The notes below the pieces were generated by a model. It searched no databases. It saw only the letters and a list, made by a program, of their open reading frames with translations, and was not told the origin of the DNA. From assembly GCF_017526105.1 (NCBI RefSeq), contig NZ_CP071839.1, positions 3,524,501-3,588,500 of the forward strand: a DNA stretch of 64,000 nucleotides, given 5' to 3'. Source of the stretch: Streptomyces cyanogenus. Lineage in GTDB: Bacteria > Actinomycetota > Actinomycetes > Streptomycetales > Streptomycetaceae. The translations under genes and the position numbers were made by a program. Below are positions 1-9,091 of this stretch, piece by piece (the stretch's first letter is position 1; each line of letters starts with the position of its first letter).

Positions 1-47
1 CCGCCGAGCCCGTGGCGGACGAGGAGCGGGTTCCCACGACCCTGTGA
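1..47 (+). CDS. C-terminal end of an unidentified protein (partial)
   Basis: One forward frame is open from the first bases and ends at the TGA at 45-47, reading AEPVADEERVPTTL at its end. A hairpin follows before the convergent RDD gene, as expected for the tail of a forward gene. The fragment is too short to identify a family, and a chance open frame is possible. Confidence 0.35.
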   Translation, partial: AEPVADEERVPTTL

Positions 48-90
48 CCGGGCGGCACGCCCGGCGAGAACACCCATGGACACGGGGACA

Positions 91-127
91 CGGCGGCGGG
101 TCCGGGTACGTCCCGGGACCGCCGCCG
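91..127. terminator. Hairpin between convergent genes
   Basis: CGGCGGC at 91-97 pairs with GCCGCCG at 121-127, and the inner GGTCC/GGACC segments extend the stem around a short loop. It lies just past the 3' end of the RDD gene and past the presumed forward gene end, so it probably terminates both. There is no U-tract, which is usual for Streptomyces. Confidence 0.5.
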
Positions 128-153
128 TCGTGCGAGCACCCCTCGCGGTTCGC

Positions 154-858
154 TCAACCGGTGCTGACCACCACCGTCTTGGCCGCCTTGTCGTGCAGAC
201 CCTGCTTGTAGGGCTTGTCGAAGAAGCTCCAACCACCCGAGATGGCCGTCCAGATGCAGGCGCAGCAGAAGGCGAACGGCAGCCACAGCACCAGGGCGCG
301 GAGCAGCGAGGACTGGACGGAGGGGGTGGCGCCGTCCTCCAGGTTGGCCACGCGCATGCCGAGCCACTTCTTGCCGAGGGTCTGCCCGGATTTTCTGATC
401 ATGAAGGTGTCGTAGGCGACATAGAGCACGGCCGCGATGACGGACTGGGCGACGGATCTGCCGACTTCGACGCGGTCGCCGCTGACGGTGTACTCGCGCA
501 CCCCGAACGCCAGGGTGAGCAGCCACACCACGATGCCGACCATGATCATGTCGATGATCCGTGCGAGCGTCCGTTTGCCGCTGTCGGCGAGCGGGGGCAT
601 GCCGGCCAGCGGGTCGGCGGGGTAGCCGCCGTAGGGGCCGGTCGGGCCATCGCCCGGGCCGTCACCGTAGGGGGAGCCGCCGTACGGGCCGCCACCGTAG
701 GGAGGTGGCTGGCCGCCGCCGGGGGGTGGGGGCTGCTGGGCACCGCCGTACGGGGCGTCGTACGGCGAGCCCGACCCCTGGTCCGACGGGGGCCGCTTCC
801 TGAAGGGGTCGTCCTCGGGGGGCTGCTCTCCGGAGCCGGGGGGCGGTTCGGTGCTCAT
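154..858 (-). CDS. RDD-family membrane protein
   Basis: This 234-residue protein has a Pro/Gly/Tyr-rich, charged N-terminal half (about residues 1-85, with GGGPYGG-like repeats) followed by an RDD domain. The domain starts near LAGMPPLADSGKRTLARIID and contains several hydrophobic helices and the typical GQTLGKKWLGMRV motif. RDD proteins are integral membrane proteins, some proposed to be transporters; the substrate here is unknown. The start is the ATG at 858. Another RDD gene lies directly upstream on the same strand, so the pair probably arose by duplication and may be co-transcribed. The disordered N-terminus should be cytoplasmic. Identification of the domain is strong; a specific role cannot be given. 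Confidence 0.88.
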   Translation of the reverse strand: MSTEPPPGSGEQPPEDDPFRKRPPSDQGSGSPYDAPYGGAQQPPPPGGGQPPPYGGGPYGGSPYGDGPGDGPTGPYGGYPADPLAGMPPLADSGKRTLARIIDMIMVGIVVWLLTLAFGVREYTVSGDRVEVGRSVAQSVIAAVLYVAYDTFMIRKSGQTLGKKWLGMRVANLEDGATPSVQSSLLRALVLWLPFAFCCACIWTAISGGWSFFDKPYKQGLHDKAAKTVVVSTG

Positions 859-934
859 GGCCCGAGTGGAACCCGAAGATCCCGGTTCCGCATCCGGCGC
901 GGGGCCGTACGGGGGTACGGCCCCGGCGCCGGTG

Positions 935-2785
935 TCAGCCCGCGACGAACGTGTGGGCCGCCTTGTCGTGCCAGCCCTGGCGCCAGGGCCGGTCGAACAG
1001 GCACCACAGCACGCCCACGATCCCGATCAGCAGCAGGCCCGGCACGCTCAGGACCAGCCAGCGGCGCAGCGCCGGGCCGAACGTCGGGGGCTCGTGCCCC
1101 TCGATGTCCCGCACCTCCAGACCGCACAGCTTCTTGCCCAGGGTGCGGCCCCACTTGACGGTGGGCAGCACCTCGTACAGGACGCCGGCCAGGAGCAGGA
1201 CGGCCAGGACGATGCCGAGGCCGGTCCCGGTCGTGCCGTCGAGCAGCCAGACGGTGACCTCGCGGCCGGACAGCCGGGCCGCGTCGATCTTCTCCTGGAC
1301 GTGGTCCACGGCCCGGATGCCGAGCGGGACCGCGGCGGCGGACGTCACCGCGGCCACGGCCAGCAGGTCGATCAGCCGCGCCACGAACCGCTTGCCGAGT
1401 CCGGCGGGACGGGCGGAGGCCTGCCGGCGGGCGGCTGCCTGGAAGAGGTCCTCCACCGGCGGCTTCCACGGTGCGACCTGCTGCTCGTCCCCGCCCCCGG
1501 CCAGCTGATGCACCTGCTGCGCCCAGGAGGCCTGTCCGCCACCGGGGCCGCTGGTCAACGGGGTGCCGGAGGCGGCGGGCTGCCCGGGGCCGACCTGTTG
1601 CGGCATCGCGGGAGCGGGCTGCGGCGCCTGGGCCCCCTGGGCGGGAGGCGCCTGCCCGCCGGCGGCCCGGGCCGCGGCGGCCTTCCCGGCACCGAACCCG
1701 GAGCCGCCGGGCGCACCGACGGGCCCCTGGGCGCCGAAAGCAGGGGGACCGCTTTCGGCGGGGGTGAGGGCCGGGCCGGGAGTGCCGGGAGCGACAGCGG
1801 GAGCCGGGGTGCCGGCCGGACCGGCGGTGCCCGGAGTGGCGACGGGACCCGGGGTGCCGGCCGGACCGGCGGTGCCGGGGGTGCCGGCGCTGCTCGGAGT
1901 GCTCCCGGTGGCGGGGCCGCCGGTGCCGGGGCCGGACGGTGCCGGGCGGAACGTCATGGTGCCGTCGTCGGTGCGGGCCGCCGCCGGTCCGGGGACGGGG
2001 CGGCGGAAGACGAAGGTGCCGGGGTCCGGGGCGTCGTCCCCCGGCGGAGGGACCGCGGGGGTGCCGTCGGTACCGGCGGTGGCACGGCCGTCGGACGCGT
2101 CGGAGGACTCGGCCGGCACCCGGGGATCGGCGGCCCGGGCACCCCCGCGTCCGCCGTCGCCGCCGAACCCGGCCGACTGGGCACCCTGCGCGGACTGACC
2201 GGACTGGGCGGGCAGACCGGGCTGCGCGGTCCGACCCGGCTGACCGGAACCGCCCCACTGCGCGGGTCCACCGGACTGCGCCGGCAGTCCCGGCTGAGCC
2301 TGCCCGGACTGGCTCCACTGCGCGCCCTGCGCCACCCGGCCCGCCTGACCGGCGGGGCCCGCCTGGCCCGGCACGCCGGGTTCGCCCCACTGCGCGGCAG
2401 GCGCTCCCTGCGCCGCTGGGCCGGCCTGCGCGCCTCGGCCGGCGCGACCCACCTGTCCCGGCACGCCCGGCTCGCCCCACGGCGCGCCCTGACCGGCCTG
2501 AGCCCACTGCCCGCCCGGGCCGTCCTGCTGACCCGGCTCTCCCTGGGACAGCTCTGGCGGGTCCTCGTCGAAGAAGTGGGGGCCCGTCTCCTCGACGGCC
2601 GGGGGTGCTGCCGGGCGGACGCCCGGGGGTGGGGTGAGCGGTTCGCCGTCCTTCGGCGCCGGGCGGCTGGTGCCGGGCACCCAGGAGGCGCCGTTCCAGT
2701 ACCGGACGTAGCCGGGGATGGACGGGTCCGGGTAGTAGCCCTCGCGGGGCCGGTCGTCACCTGGGGCCGGGGTTGGGGCGCTCAT
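935..2785 (-). CDS. DUF2510-RDD membrane protein with long disordered linker
   Basis: A 616-residue protein read from the ATG at 2785, which begins MSAPTPAPGDDRPREGYYPD. The open frame extends upstream to 2887, but that extension looks unlike protein. Residues about 15-40 match a DUF2510 motif (GYYPDPSIPGYVRYWNGASW), a short module often attached to actinobacterial membrane proteins. A roughly 370-residue linker follows, rich in Gly, Ala, Pro and Gln with irregular GQAGPAGQ/GTPGPA repeats. The C-terminal 150 residues form an RDD domain (LGKRFVARLIDLLAVAAV, then GRTLGKKLCGLEV) with several membrane helices. It lies 76 bases upstream of a second RDD gene on the same strand. Function is unknown; a cell-envelope or scaffolding role is only a guess. 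Confidence 0.85.
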   Translation of the reverse strand: MSAPTPAPGDDRPREGYYPDPSIPGYVRYWNGASWVPGTSRPAPKDGEPLTPPPGVRPAAPPAVEETGPHFFDEDPPELSQGEPGQQDGPGGQWAQAGQGAPWGEPGVPGQVGRAGRGAQAGPAAQGAPAAQWGEPGVPGQAGPAGQAGRVAQGAQWSQSGQAQPGLPAQSGGPAQWGGSGQPGRTAQPGLPAQSGQSAQGAQSAGFGGDGGRGGARAADPRVPAESSDASDGRATAGTDGTPAVPPPGDDAPDPGTFVFRRPVPGPAAARTDDGTMTFRPAPSGPGTGGPATGSTPSSAGTPGTAGPAGTPGPVATPGTAGPAGTPAPAVAPGTPGPALTPAESGPPAFGAQGPVGAPGGSGFGAGKAAAARAAGGQAPPAQGAQAPQPAPAMPQQVGPGQPAASGTPLTSGPGGGQASWAQQVHQLAGGGDEQQVAPWKPPVEDLFQAAARRQASARPAGLGKRFVARLIDLLAVAAVTSAAAVPLGIRAVDHVQEKIDAARLSGREVTVWLLDGTTGTGLGIVLAVLLLAGVLYEVLPTVKWGRTLGKKLCGLEVRDIEGHEPPTFGPALRRWLVLSVPGLLLIGIVGVLWCLFDRPWRQGWHDKAAHTFVAG

Positions 2786-3018
2786 GTCCGTCGTCCCGTA
2801 TCTGCTCGTGGGATGGGGGCCTCCACATCTATCAGACCGCGGCAGCCCGCAACGCCAGTCCCGCGTGACCCACCCCTTTCCGGGCAACGCCGTACCGGAC
2901 TCTCACGGGTCCGCGAAGAGGAATTCACCCGAACCCGCGTAATGCCCCGGCCCCCGCCCCCTCTCCCCCGGTACGGGCCCGACTCCGAGCGGCCCCGGTC
3001 GGAAAGGAAACGCAGGTC

Positions 3019-3432
3019 ATGCAGCACACCGTGGTGGAGCGCGAGCTGGAGCTGAGGCTCGTCCTGTCCCCGGAGCGGAGCGTCCCGGTCCCCGCCCGGC
3101 TCGGCTACCGCTCCGACGACCCGTACGCCGTCCACGTCGCCTTCCACATCACCTCCGAGCACCCCGTCCACTGGACGTTCGCCCGCGACCTGCTGGTCGA
3201 GGGGGTGTTCCGGCCGTGCGGGCAGGGGGACGTGCGGGTGTGGCCGGCGAAGGTGGACGGCCGGAGCGTCGTCCTGATGGCGCTCAGCTCGCCGGACGGC
3301 GACGCGCTGCTGGAGGCACCGGTCCCGCAGGTGTCGGCCTGGCTGGAGCGGACGCTGCGGGTGGTGCCGCCGGGCACGGAGGGCGGGCGGCTGGGCATCG
3401 ACGACGCGCTCGACCACCTGCTCGCCCGGTGA
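3019..3432 (+). CDS. ssgG: SsgA-like sporulation protein SsgG
   Basis: This is a 137-residue member of the SsgA-like protein (SALP) family, which is confined to morphologically complex actinobacteria and controls septum placement and spore wall events. The family pattern is clear: a YRSDDPYAVHVAFHI block, then VHWTFARDLLVEGV, then GDVRVWPA and a C-terminal acidic helix region. I assign SsgG because the gene sits next to a GlcD-type oxidase and hppD, as I recall for S. coelicolor; SsgG there influences the position of sporulation septa. An AAGGAAA stretch about 10 bases upstream could be the ribosome site. The tail lies 8 bases from the convergent flavoprotein gene. Confidence 0.85.
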   Translation: MQHTVVERELELRLVLSPERSVPVPARLGYRSDDPYAVHVAFHITSEHPVHWTFARDLLVEGVFRPCGQGDVRVWPAKVDGRSVVLMALSSPDGDALLEAPVPQVSAWLERTLRVVPPGTEGGRLGIDDALDHLLAR

Positions 3433-3440
3433 GCCCGACG

Positions 3441-4841
3441 TCAGAAGAGCTTGCCCGGGTTGAGGATGCCCAGCGGGTCGAAGACCTGCTTCACCGCCCG
3501 CTGCATCTCCAGCCCGACCGGGCCGATCTCGCGGGCCAGCCATTCCTTCTTCAGCACGCCGACACCGTGTTCGCCGGTGATGGTGCCGCCCAGCTCCAGG
3601 CCGAGGGCCATGATCTCGTCGAAGGACTCGCGGGCCCGCCGGGACTCCTCCGGGTCTCGGGCGTCGAAGCAGACGGTGGGGTGCGTGTTGCCGTCGCCCG
3701 CGTGGGCGCAGACGCCGATCGTGAGGCCGTACTCGGCGGCGATCCGCTCCACGCCCTCCAGCATGGCGCCGAGCCGGGAGCGGGGCACGCACACGTCGTC
3801 GATCATCGTCGTGCCCTTGACCGCCTCCAGCGCGGTCAGCGAGAGCCGCCGGGCCTGCAACAGCATCTCGGACTCGGCGGCGTCCTCGGCGGGCACGACC
3901 TGGGTGGCGCCGGCGGCCTCGCACAGGGCGCCGACGGCGGCGAGGTCGGCGGCAGGGTCCGGGGTGTCGAAGGCGGCCAGCAGCAGGGCCTCGGTGGTCT
4001 CGGGCAGTCCCATGTGGGCGAGGTCGTTGACCGCCTTGACCGTCGTACGGTCCATCAGTTCGAGGAGGGAGGGGACGTGACCGCCCGCCATGATGCGGCA
4101 GACGGCGTCGCAGGCGGCGGCCGCGGAGGCGAACTCGGCGGCCAGGACGAGCTGCCGGGGCGGCTTGGGCCGGAGCGCGAGGACGGCCCGGACGACGATG
4201 CCGAGTGAGCCCTCGGAGCCGACGAAGAGCCGGGTGAGGTCGTAGCCGGCGACGCCCTTCGCGGTGCGGCGGCCGGTGGACATCAGGCGGCCGTCGGCGA
4301 GGACGACGTCCAGGCCGAGGACGTACTCGGCGGTCACGCCGTACTTGACGCAGCACAGGCCGCCGGAGGCGGTGCCGATGTTGCCGCCGATGGTGCACGT
4401 CTCCCAGCTGGAGGGGTCCGGCGGGTAGTACAGGCCGTGTTCCCCGACCGCGCGGGAGAGGGCCGCGTTGACCACGCCCGGTTCCACCACGGCGATCCGG
4501 TCGACGGGGCTGATCTCCAGGATGCGGTCCATCCTGGTGAGGGACAGCACGATGCAGCCGTCGGTGGCGTTGGCGCCGCCGGACAGGCCGGTGCGGGCGC
4601 CCTGCGGGACGACGGGTACGCGCAGCTCGGTGGCGGTGCGCATGACGTGCTGGACCTGCTCGACGGTGCGCGGCAGGACGACGACGGCCGGGCTGCCCGC
4701 GGGGCAGAAGCTCGCCATGTCGTGTCCGTAGGAGGCCGTGACGTCGGGGTCGGTGAGGACGGCCTCGGGCGGAAGGCCGGCCAGGAGCCGGTCGGTGAGG
4801 TTCCCCGTGTGCTCGTCGCGCGGTGCTTCGATACGGCTCAT
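3441..4841 (-). CDS. FAD-linked oxidase, GlcD/D-lactate dehydrogenase type
   Basis: A 466-residue flavoprotein of the vanillyl-alcohol-oxidase/GlcD superfamily, which oxidises 2-hydroxy acids such as glycolate or D-lactate and passes electrons to the respiratory chain. The PCMH-type FAD-binding half shows VVVLPRTVEQVQ, VPVVPQGARTGLSGGAN and CTIGGNIGTASGG. The C-terminal catalytic cap ends with GEHGVGVLKKEWL and DPLGILNPGKLF, both diagnostic. The start is taken at the ATG at 4841 (MSRIEAP), since upstream in-frame sequence has no domain similarity. It faces away from the TPR gene across a 98-base gap. The exact substrate, glycolate versus D-lactate, cannot be told from sequence. Confidence 0.88.
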   Translation of the reverse strand: MSRIEAPRDEHTGNLTDRLLAGLPPEAVLTDPDVTASYGHDMASFCPAGSPAVVVLPRTVEQVQHVMRTATELRVPVVPQGARTGLSGGANATDGCIVLSLTRMDRILEISPVDRIAVVEPGVVNAALSRAVGEHGLYYPPDPSSWETCTIGGNIGTASGGLCCVKYGVTAEYVLGLDVVLADGRLMSTGRRTAKGVAGYDLTRLFVGSEGSLGIVVRAVLALRPKPPRQLVLAAEFASAAAACDAVCRIMAGGHVPSLLELMDRTTVKAVNDLAHMGLPETTEALLLAAFDTPDPAADLAAVGALCEAAGATQVVPAEDAAESEMLLQARRLSLTALEAVKGTTMIDDVCVPRSRLGAMLEGVERIAAEYGLTIGVCAHAGDGNTHPTVCFDARDPEESRRARESFDEIMALGLELGGTITGEHGVGVLKKEWLAREIGPVGLEMQRAVKQVFDPLGILNPGKLF

Positions 4842-4939
4842 GATCAGAGCGTGGCACTCGCGGCCATCGGTGTGAACCCCGCCCGTGCCGCGCTTGGGCC
4901 ACCCGGATGTGTTCGTCGTATTGACGCACAGTGAGCGCC

Positions 4940-6403
4940 ATGGACAACCGACAGTGCGGGGGTACGTCCCTGATCTCGCAGCCGCCGGCGCCGCGCCGGT
5001 CCCGGCGGGTGCTGCGCCGGGTGCTGGTCGCCGCGCTGGCGGGCGGTGTCGTCGCCGGCTCGGTGCTGGTGCTGCTGCCGGAGGAGCGCCGGCCGCACCG
5101 GTCGGTGCGGCCGGCCGCCGCCGGTCCGCAGGCACAGCCCCAGACGCTGACGGCGGTGACGTACGCGGTGCCGGCCGCGCTGCCCGGGCTGACGGCGCTG
5201 ATCGGGCGGCAGGAGCAGCGGGTGCGGGCGCAGCCGCGGGACGCGCGGGCGTGGGCGGTGCTGGGATCGGCGTACGTGGCACGGGGGCGCCGGGCGGGCG
5301 ACCCCGGGGACTATCCGCGGGCCGAGCGGGCGCTGCGGACCTCGCTGGACGTGCGCGGCGCGAAGAACACCGAGGCGCTGGACGGGCTGACCGCGCTGGC
5401 GCTCGCGCGCCGGGACTTCCCGGTGGCGAAACGGTACGGCGAGCAGGCGCTGAAGGCGACGCCGAAACGGTGGTCGGCGTATCCGCCGCTGATCGACGCG
5501 TACAACGGGCTCGGCGACTACACGAAGGCCCGCGCCACCCTGGACAAGCTGATGGAGCTGCGCACCGGTCCGGCGGAGCGGCCGGCGGTGATGGCGCGGG
5601 CCGCGGCGGTGTACCGGGACCGGGGCTGGCGCGAGGACGCGGTGGCCCAGCTGACCGACGCGGCGGCCGCCGCCCGCACCCCTGCCGAGCAGGCCGCCTG
5701 GCTGGCCGGGCTGGGGCAGCTGGCGTGGGAGCGCGGGGATCTGCCGGACGCGCTCCGGCACTTCGAGGCGGCGCTGCGGCTCGATCCCGACCAGCGGGCG
5801 GCGCGGGCCGGGCGGGCGCGGACGCTGGCCGGGCTGGGGCGTACGGCGCAGGCGCTGGCCGCGTACCGGGCCGCCGTCGCGCAGCGGCCGGACCCGGAGG
5901 TCCTGCTGGAGCTGGGCGAGCTGTACGAGTCGCTGGAGCAGCCCCAGGCCGCCGAGGAGCAGTACGCGCGGCTGAAGGCGGCGGTACGGCAGTCGGTGGC
6001 AGGCGGGGTCGACGAGGAGCTGCTGATCGGGCGGTTCGAGGCGGACCACGGGGATCCGTGGGACGCCGTGGACCGGCTGCGGGAGGAGTGGCGGCGGCAG
6101 CCGGGGATCGAGGTGGCCGACGCGCTGGGCTGGGCGCTGCACCGGGCCGGCGAGGACCAGGAGGCGCTGCCCTACGCGACCGCCGCGACGGACGAGGCGA
6201 AGGGCGGCGGGGTGCGCAGCGCGCTGTACTCGTTCCACCGGGGGGTGATCGAGGCGGAGCTGGAGCGGTACGGGCCCGCGCGGCGGTATCTGGAGGAGGC
6301 GCTGCGGATCAATCCCTATTTCTCGCCGCTCAGCGTGCCGGTGGCCCGGGAGGCGCTGGAGAGGCTGGGCGAGCCGCCGGCCGAGGAGCCGCCCGAGTCC
6401 TGA
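4940..6403 (+). CDS. Membrane-anchored TPR protein
   Basis: A protein of about 487 residues with a short basic N-terminus, one hydrophobic segment (LVAALAGGVVAGSVLVLL) and then tetratricopeptide-like repeats, for example WAVLGSAYVARGR, AWLAGLGQLAWERGDLPDALRHFEAALRLDP and LLELGELYESLEQPQAAEEQYARL. TPRs are protein-docking helices, so it is probably an adaptor facing outside the membrane. I chose the ATG at 4940; an in-frame GTG at 4931 would add three residues, and neither has a strong ribosome site. It is convergent with the next gene, with only 4 bases between the stops. No partner can be named from context. Confidence 0.78.
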   Translation: MDNRQCGGTSLISQPPAPRRSRRVLRRVLVAALAGGVVAGSVLVLLPEERRPHRSVRPAAAGPQAQPQTLTAVTYAVPAALPGLTALIGRQEQRVRAQPRDARAWAVLGSAYVARGRRAGDPGDYPRAERALRTSLDVRGAKNTEALDGLTALALARRDFPVAKRYGEQALKATPKRWSAYPPLIDAYNGLGDYTKARATLDKLMELRTGPAERPAVMARAAAVYRDRGWREDAVAQLTDAAAAARTPAEQAAWLAGLGQLAWERGDLPDALRHFEAALRLDPDQRAARAGRARTLAGLGRTAQALAAYRAAVAQRPDPEVLLELGELYESLEQPQAAEEQYARLKAAVRQSVAGGVDEELLIGRFEADHGDPWDAVDRLREEWRRQPGIEVADALGWALHRAGEDQEALPYATAATDEAKGGGVRSALYSFHRGVIEAELERYGPARRYLEEALRINPYFSPLSVPVAREALERLGEPPAEEPPES

Positions 6404-6407
6404 GGGG

Positions 6408-7256
6408 TCACTTGTAGTAGATCGAGAACTTCCGTGCGCCCTCCGCCCCGGACGCGAACCCGATGTACAGGCGCGGGGTGCCCGTGGCGCGGACGGCCAG
6501 GCCCTCCGGTTCGCGGTGGTCGAGGGAGTACGCGGCCTCGGTGCGGTGCCGGGCGAGGAGTTCGCCGGTCCGGATGTCCAGGCAGGACAGGTGGGTGTCG
6601 CCGTGGCCGGCGGGCGGGTTGCGGCGCGGGTCGTAGGCGGAGCCCGCGAGCTGGTAGAGGTGGTCGCCGTGCAGGGCGAAGCCCTGGAAGGGGGCGCCGG
6701 GGTCGGGGTGGGCGCCGGTCTGGGGGAGGTCGGCCAGCGGGGCGGCGTAGTCGCGGGCGATGAAGGCGGCCAGGTCCCACACGCGGTAGCGGGGGGTGCC
6801 GTGCAGGTGGTGGCGGACGGCGATGCGGCCGGTGGCCGGGCAGAGGGCGGGCTGGTTGGCGCGGGAGCCCTCGACGGGGTGGCGGACCTTGACGTCCCCG
6901 GTGGTGCGGGTGGCTCCGGCGGCGAACCGGAAGCGGGTGACGCCCCGGCCGTAGCCGTCCACGGCGTCCGTCTCGGTCCAGATCCACACCGTGCCGTCGG
7001 CGTCGTGCTGGACGCCCATGCTCACGCCGTGCCCGAAGCCCCTGAGGTACATGTGGCCGAGGCGTCTGCCCGTCAGGTCCAGGCGGTTGAGGCACAGGTC
7101 GCCGGCGGCCCGGCCGCCCGGGGTGAGCTGGAGGACGTAGAGGTGGTGGTGGACCTCGTCGAAGGCGAAGGACTGGAGGACCGTGGGTTCGCGCAGGGTG
7201 CCCTTCTCCCGCAGCCAGCGGACGGCCGGTGCGGCGAGGTCGATGCGTTCCGCCAC
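6408..7256 (-). CDS. Predicted beta-propeller protein (often labelled teichoic-acid or phage baseplate-like)
   Basis: This 282-residue protein starts at a GTG at 7256 preceded by a strong GAGGGGGGA ribosome site. It has no signal peptide. It shows repeated blade-like patterns of hydrophobic strands with W and DG turns (HHHLYVLQLTPGG, DGTVWIWTETDAVDGYG, PRYRVWDLAAF, GDHLYQLAGSAYDP, RLYIGFASG), fitting a beta-propeller. Streptomyces homologues carry vague names such as teichoic acid biosynthesis protein C or phage baseplate protein; I do not trust these as functions. It lies 36 bases downstream of hppD on the same strand and could be co-transcribed with it. No catalytic residues are recognisable. 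Confidence 0.7.
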   Translation of the reverse strand: MAERIDLAAPAVRWLREKGTLREPTVLQSFAFDEVHHHLYVLQLTPGGRAAGDLCLNRLDLTGRRLGHMYLRGFGHGVSMGVQHDADGTVWIWTETDAVDGYGRGVTRFRFAAGATRTTGDVKVRHPVEGSRANQPALCPATGRIAVRHHLHGTPRYRVWDLAAFIARDYAAPLADLPQTGAHPDPGAPFQGFALHGDHLYQLAGSAYDPRRNPPAGHGDTHLSCLDIRTGELLARHRTEAAYSLDHREPEGLAVRATGTPRLYIGFASGAEGARKFSIYYK

Positions 7257-7292
7257 GGTCCCCCCTCGGACGTCCGGCGGGGGACCCGTCGG

Positions 7293-8441
7293 CTACAGGT
7301 TGCCCCGCTTGGCCTGCTCGCGTTCGATCGCCTCGAACAGTGCCTTGAAGTTGCCCTTGCCGAAGCCCATCGAACCGTGCCGCTCGATGAGTTCGAAGAA
7401 CACGGTCGGCCGGTCCTGGACCGGCTTGGTGAAGATCTGCAGCAGGTAGCCGTCCTCGTCGCGGTCGGCCAGGATCTTCAGTTCGCGCAGCGTCTCGATC
7501 GGTACGCGGGTGTCGCCGACCCACTCGCCGAGGGTGTCGTAGTACGAGTCGGGGGTGTCGAGGAACTCCACGCCGGCCGCGCGCATCGTGCGGACCGTCT
7601 GCACGATGTCGTTGGTGTTGAGCGCGATGTGCTGCACGCCCGCGCCGCCGTAGAACTCCAGGTACTCGTCGATCTGGGACTTCTTCTTGGCGATGGCGGG
7701 CTCGTTGATCGGGAACTTGACCTTGAGGGTGCCGTCCGCGACGACCTTCGACATCAGCGCGCTGTACTCGGTGGCGATGTCGTCGCCCACGAACTCCTTC
7801 ATGTTCGTGAAGCCCATGACCTTGTTGTAGAAGGCCACCCACTCGTTCATCCGGCCGAGTTCGACGTTGCCGACGCAGTGGTCGACGGCCTGGAAGGTGC
7901 GCTGGGCGGGCGGCTCGACGATCGGCCGGGCGGCGGTGTAGCCGGGCAGGTAGGGGCCGTCGTAGCCGGTGCGCTCGACCAGGGTGTGGCGGGTCTCGCC
8001 GTAGGTGGCGATCGCGGCGAGGACGACCGTGCCGTGCTCGTCCTTCATCTCGTACGGCTCGGCGACGCTCCGCGCCCCGTGCTCGATCGCGTAGGCGTAC
8101 GCACGGCGGGCGTCCGGGACCTCGATGGCCAGGTCGACGACGCCGTCGCCGTGCTCGGCCACGTGCCGGGCGAGGAAGTGGCCCCAGGTGCTGCTGGGCT
8201 TGATCACCGAGGTGAACACGAAGCGGGCGGAGCCGTTCTCGAGCACGTAACTGGCGGTCTCGCGGCTGCCGTTCTCCGGTCCGGAGTAGGCCACCAGCCG
8301 CATGCCGAAGGCGGTGGAGTAGTAGTGCGCCGCCTGCTTGGCGTTGCCCACGGCGAAGACGACCGCGTCCATTCCCTTGACCGGGAAGGGGTCGTCCTGC
8401 CGGGCGGTCGTGACGGGAGTGTGCTGTGTGGTCTGCGTCAT
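7293..8441 (-). CDS. hppD: 4-hydroxyphenylpyruvate dioxygenase
   Basis: A 382-residue non-haem iron dioxygenase converting 4-hydroxyphenylpyruvate to homogentisate in tyrosine degradation, the step that can also lead to ochronotic pigment. The two vicinal-oxygen-chelate domains are present. The iron ligands are seen in VDHCVGNVE (His), VQHIALNTND (His) and VFFELIERHG (Glu). The C-terminal GFGKGNFKALFEAIE gate helix, typical of the family, is intact. The start is the ATG at 8441 (MTQTTQHTPV); upstream in-frame codons would add an unconserved leader. It is divergent from an Lrp-type gene with about 120 bases between them, a common arrangement for local control by that regulator. Confidence 0.97.
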   Translation of the reverse strand: MTQTTQHTPVTTARQDDPFPVKGMDAVVFAVGNAKQAAHYYSTAFGMRLVAYSGPENGSRETASYVLENGSARFVFTSVIKPSSTWGHFLARHVAEHGDGVVDLAIEVPDARRAYAYAIEHGARSVAEPYEMKDEHGTVVLAAIATYGETRHTLVERTGYDGPYLPGYTAARPIVEPPAQRTFQAVDHCVGNVELGRMNEWVAFYNKVMGFTNMKEFVGDDIATEYSALMSKVVADGTLKVKFPINEPAIAKKKSQIDEYLEFYGGAGVQHIALNTNDIVQTVRTMRAAGVEFLDTPDSYYDTLGEWVGDTRVPIETLRELKILADRDEDGYLLQIFTKPVQDRPTVFFELIERHGSMGFGKGNFKALFEAIEREQAKRGNL

Positions 8442-8563
8442 AGCGGAAGGGTGGCTCTGCTCTGCAAGGTGCGCAATAGTTCGCTTCATCGCTGGGCAAT
8501 CCGACCAGCGGAACGCCGGTGTCGCCGGTCTTTCTGTACAGGATGACCATCTCAGGGGGTCCC

Positions 8564-9091
8564 GTGGCGATCGATCATCTGGACGGCCGGATCATCGTGC
8601 TGCTGGCCGAGGAACCGCGCATCGGGGTGCTGGAGATGTCCCGGCGGCTGGGTGTCGCGCGGGGCACGGTGCAGGCGCGCCTGGACCGGCTGCAGTCGAA
8701 CGGGGTCATCCGCGGATTCGGTCCGCAGGTGGACCCGGTGGCCCTCGGCTACCCGGTCACCGCGTTCGCCACCCTGCAGATCCGGCAGGGCCAGGGGGCC
8801 GACGTACGGGCGTACCTGGCGACCGTGCCGGAGGTGCTGGAGCTGCTGACCACCACGGGCAGCGGGGACATGCTGTGCCGGCTGGTGGCCCGCTCGAACG
8901 CCGATCTCCAGCGGGTGATCGACCGGGTCGTCGGTTTCGACGGCATCGTCCGGGCCTCCACGGCGATCGTCATGGAGAACGCCGTGCCGCTGCGGATCAT
9001 CCCGCTCGTGCAGCAGGCCGCGGAGGACCGGCACCCGGGCGCGGGGCGTGCGTCCGGATCGGGCCGGCAGGGCCCCAAGGAAGCCCCCTAG
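8564..9091 (+). CDS. Lrp/AsnC-family regulator
   Basis: A 175-residue protein of the feast/famine regulator family. An N-terminal winged helix-turn-helix (LDGRIIVLLAEEPRIGVLEMSRRLGVARGTVQARLDRLQSNGVI) is followed by a RAM ligand-binding domain (VLELLTTTGSGDMLCRLVARS). The GTG at 8564 is preferred because AGGGGG lies five bases upstream; an ATG at 8543 is the alternative. It is transcribed away from hppD, so aromatic amino-acid-responsive control of hppD is likely. The C-terminal 20 residues are low-complexity, and the TAG stop lies inside the terminal inverted repeat of the mobile element that follows. Confidence 0.9.
   Translation: MAIDHLDGRIIVLLAEEPRIGVLEMSRRLGVARGTVQARLDRLQSNGVIRGFGPQVDPVALGYPVTAFATLQIRQGQGADVRAYLATVPEVLELLTTTGSGDMLCRLVARSNADLQRVIDRVVGFDGIVRASTAIVMENAVPLRIIPLVQQAAEDRHPGAGRASGSGRQGPKEAP

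Noticed and set aside
851..3055. Long forward open frame of over 700 codons opposite the DUF2510-RDD gene
   Set aside because: It is a composition shadow of a GC-rich gene on the other strand: no domains, extreme Gly/Arg content, and it overlaps two recognisable proteins.
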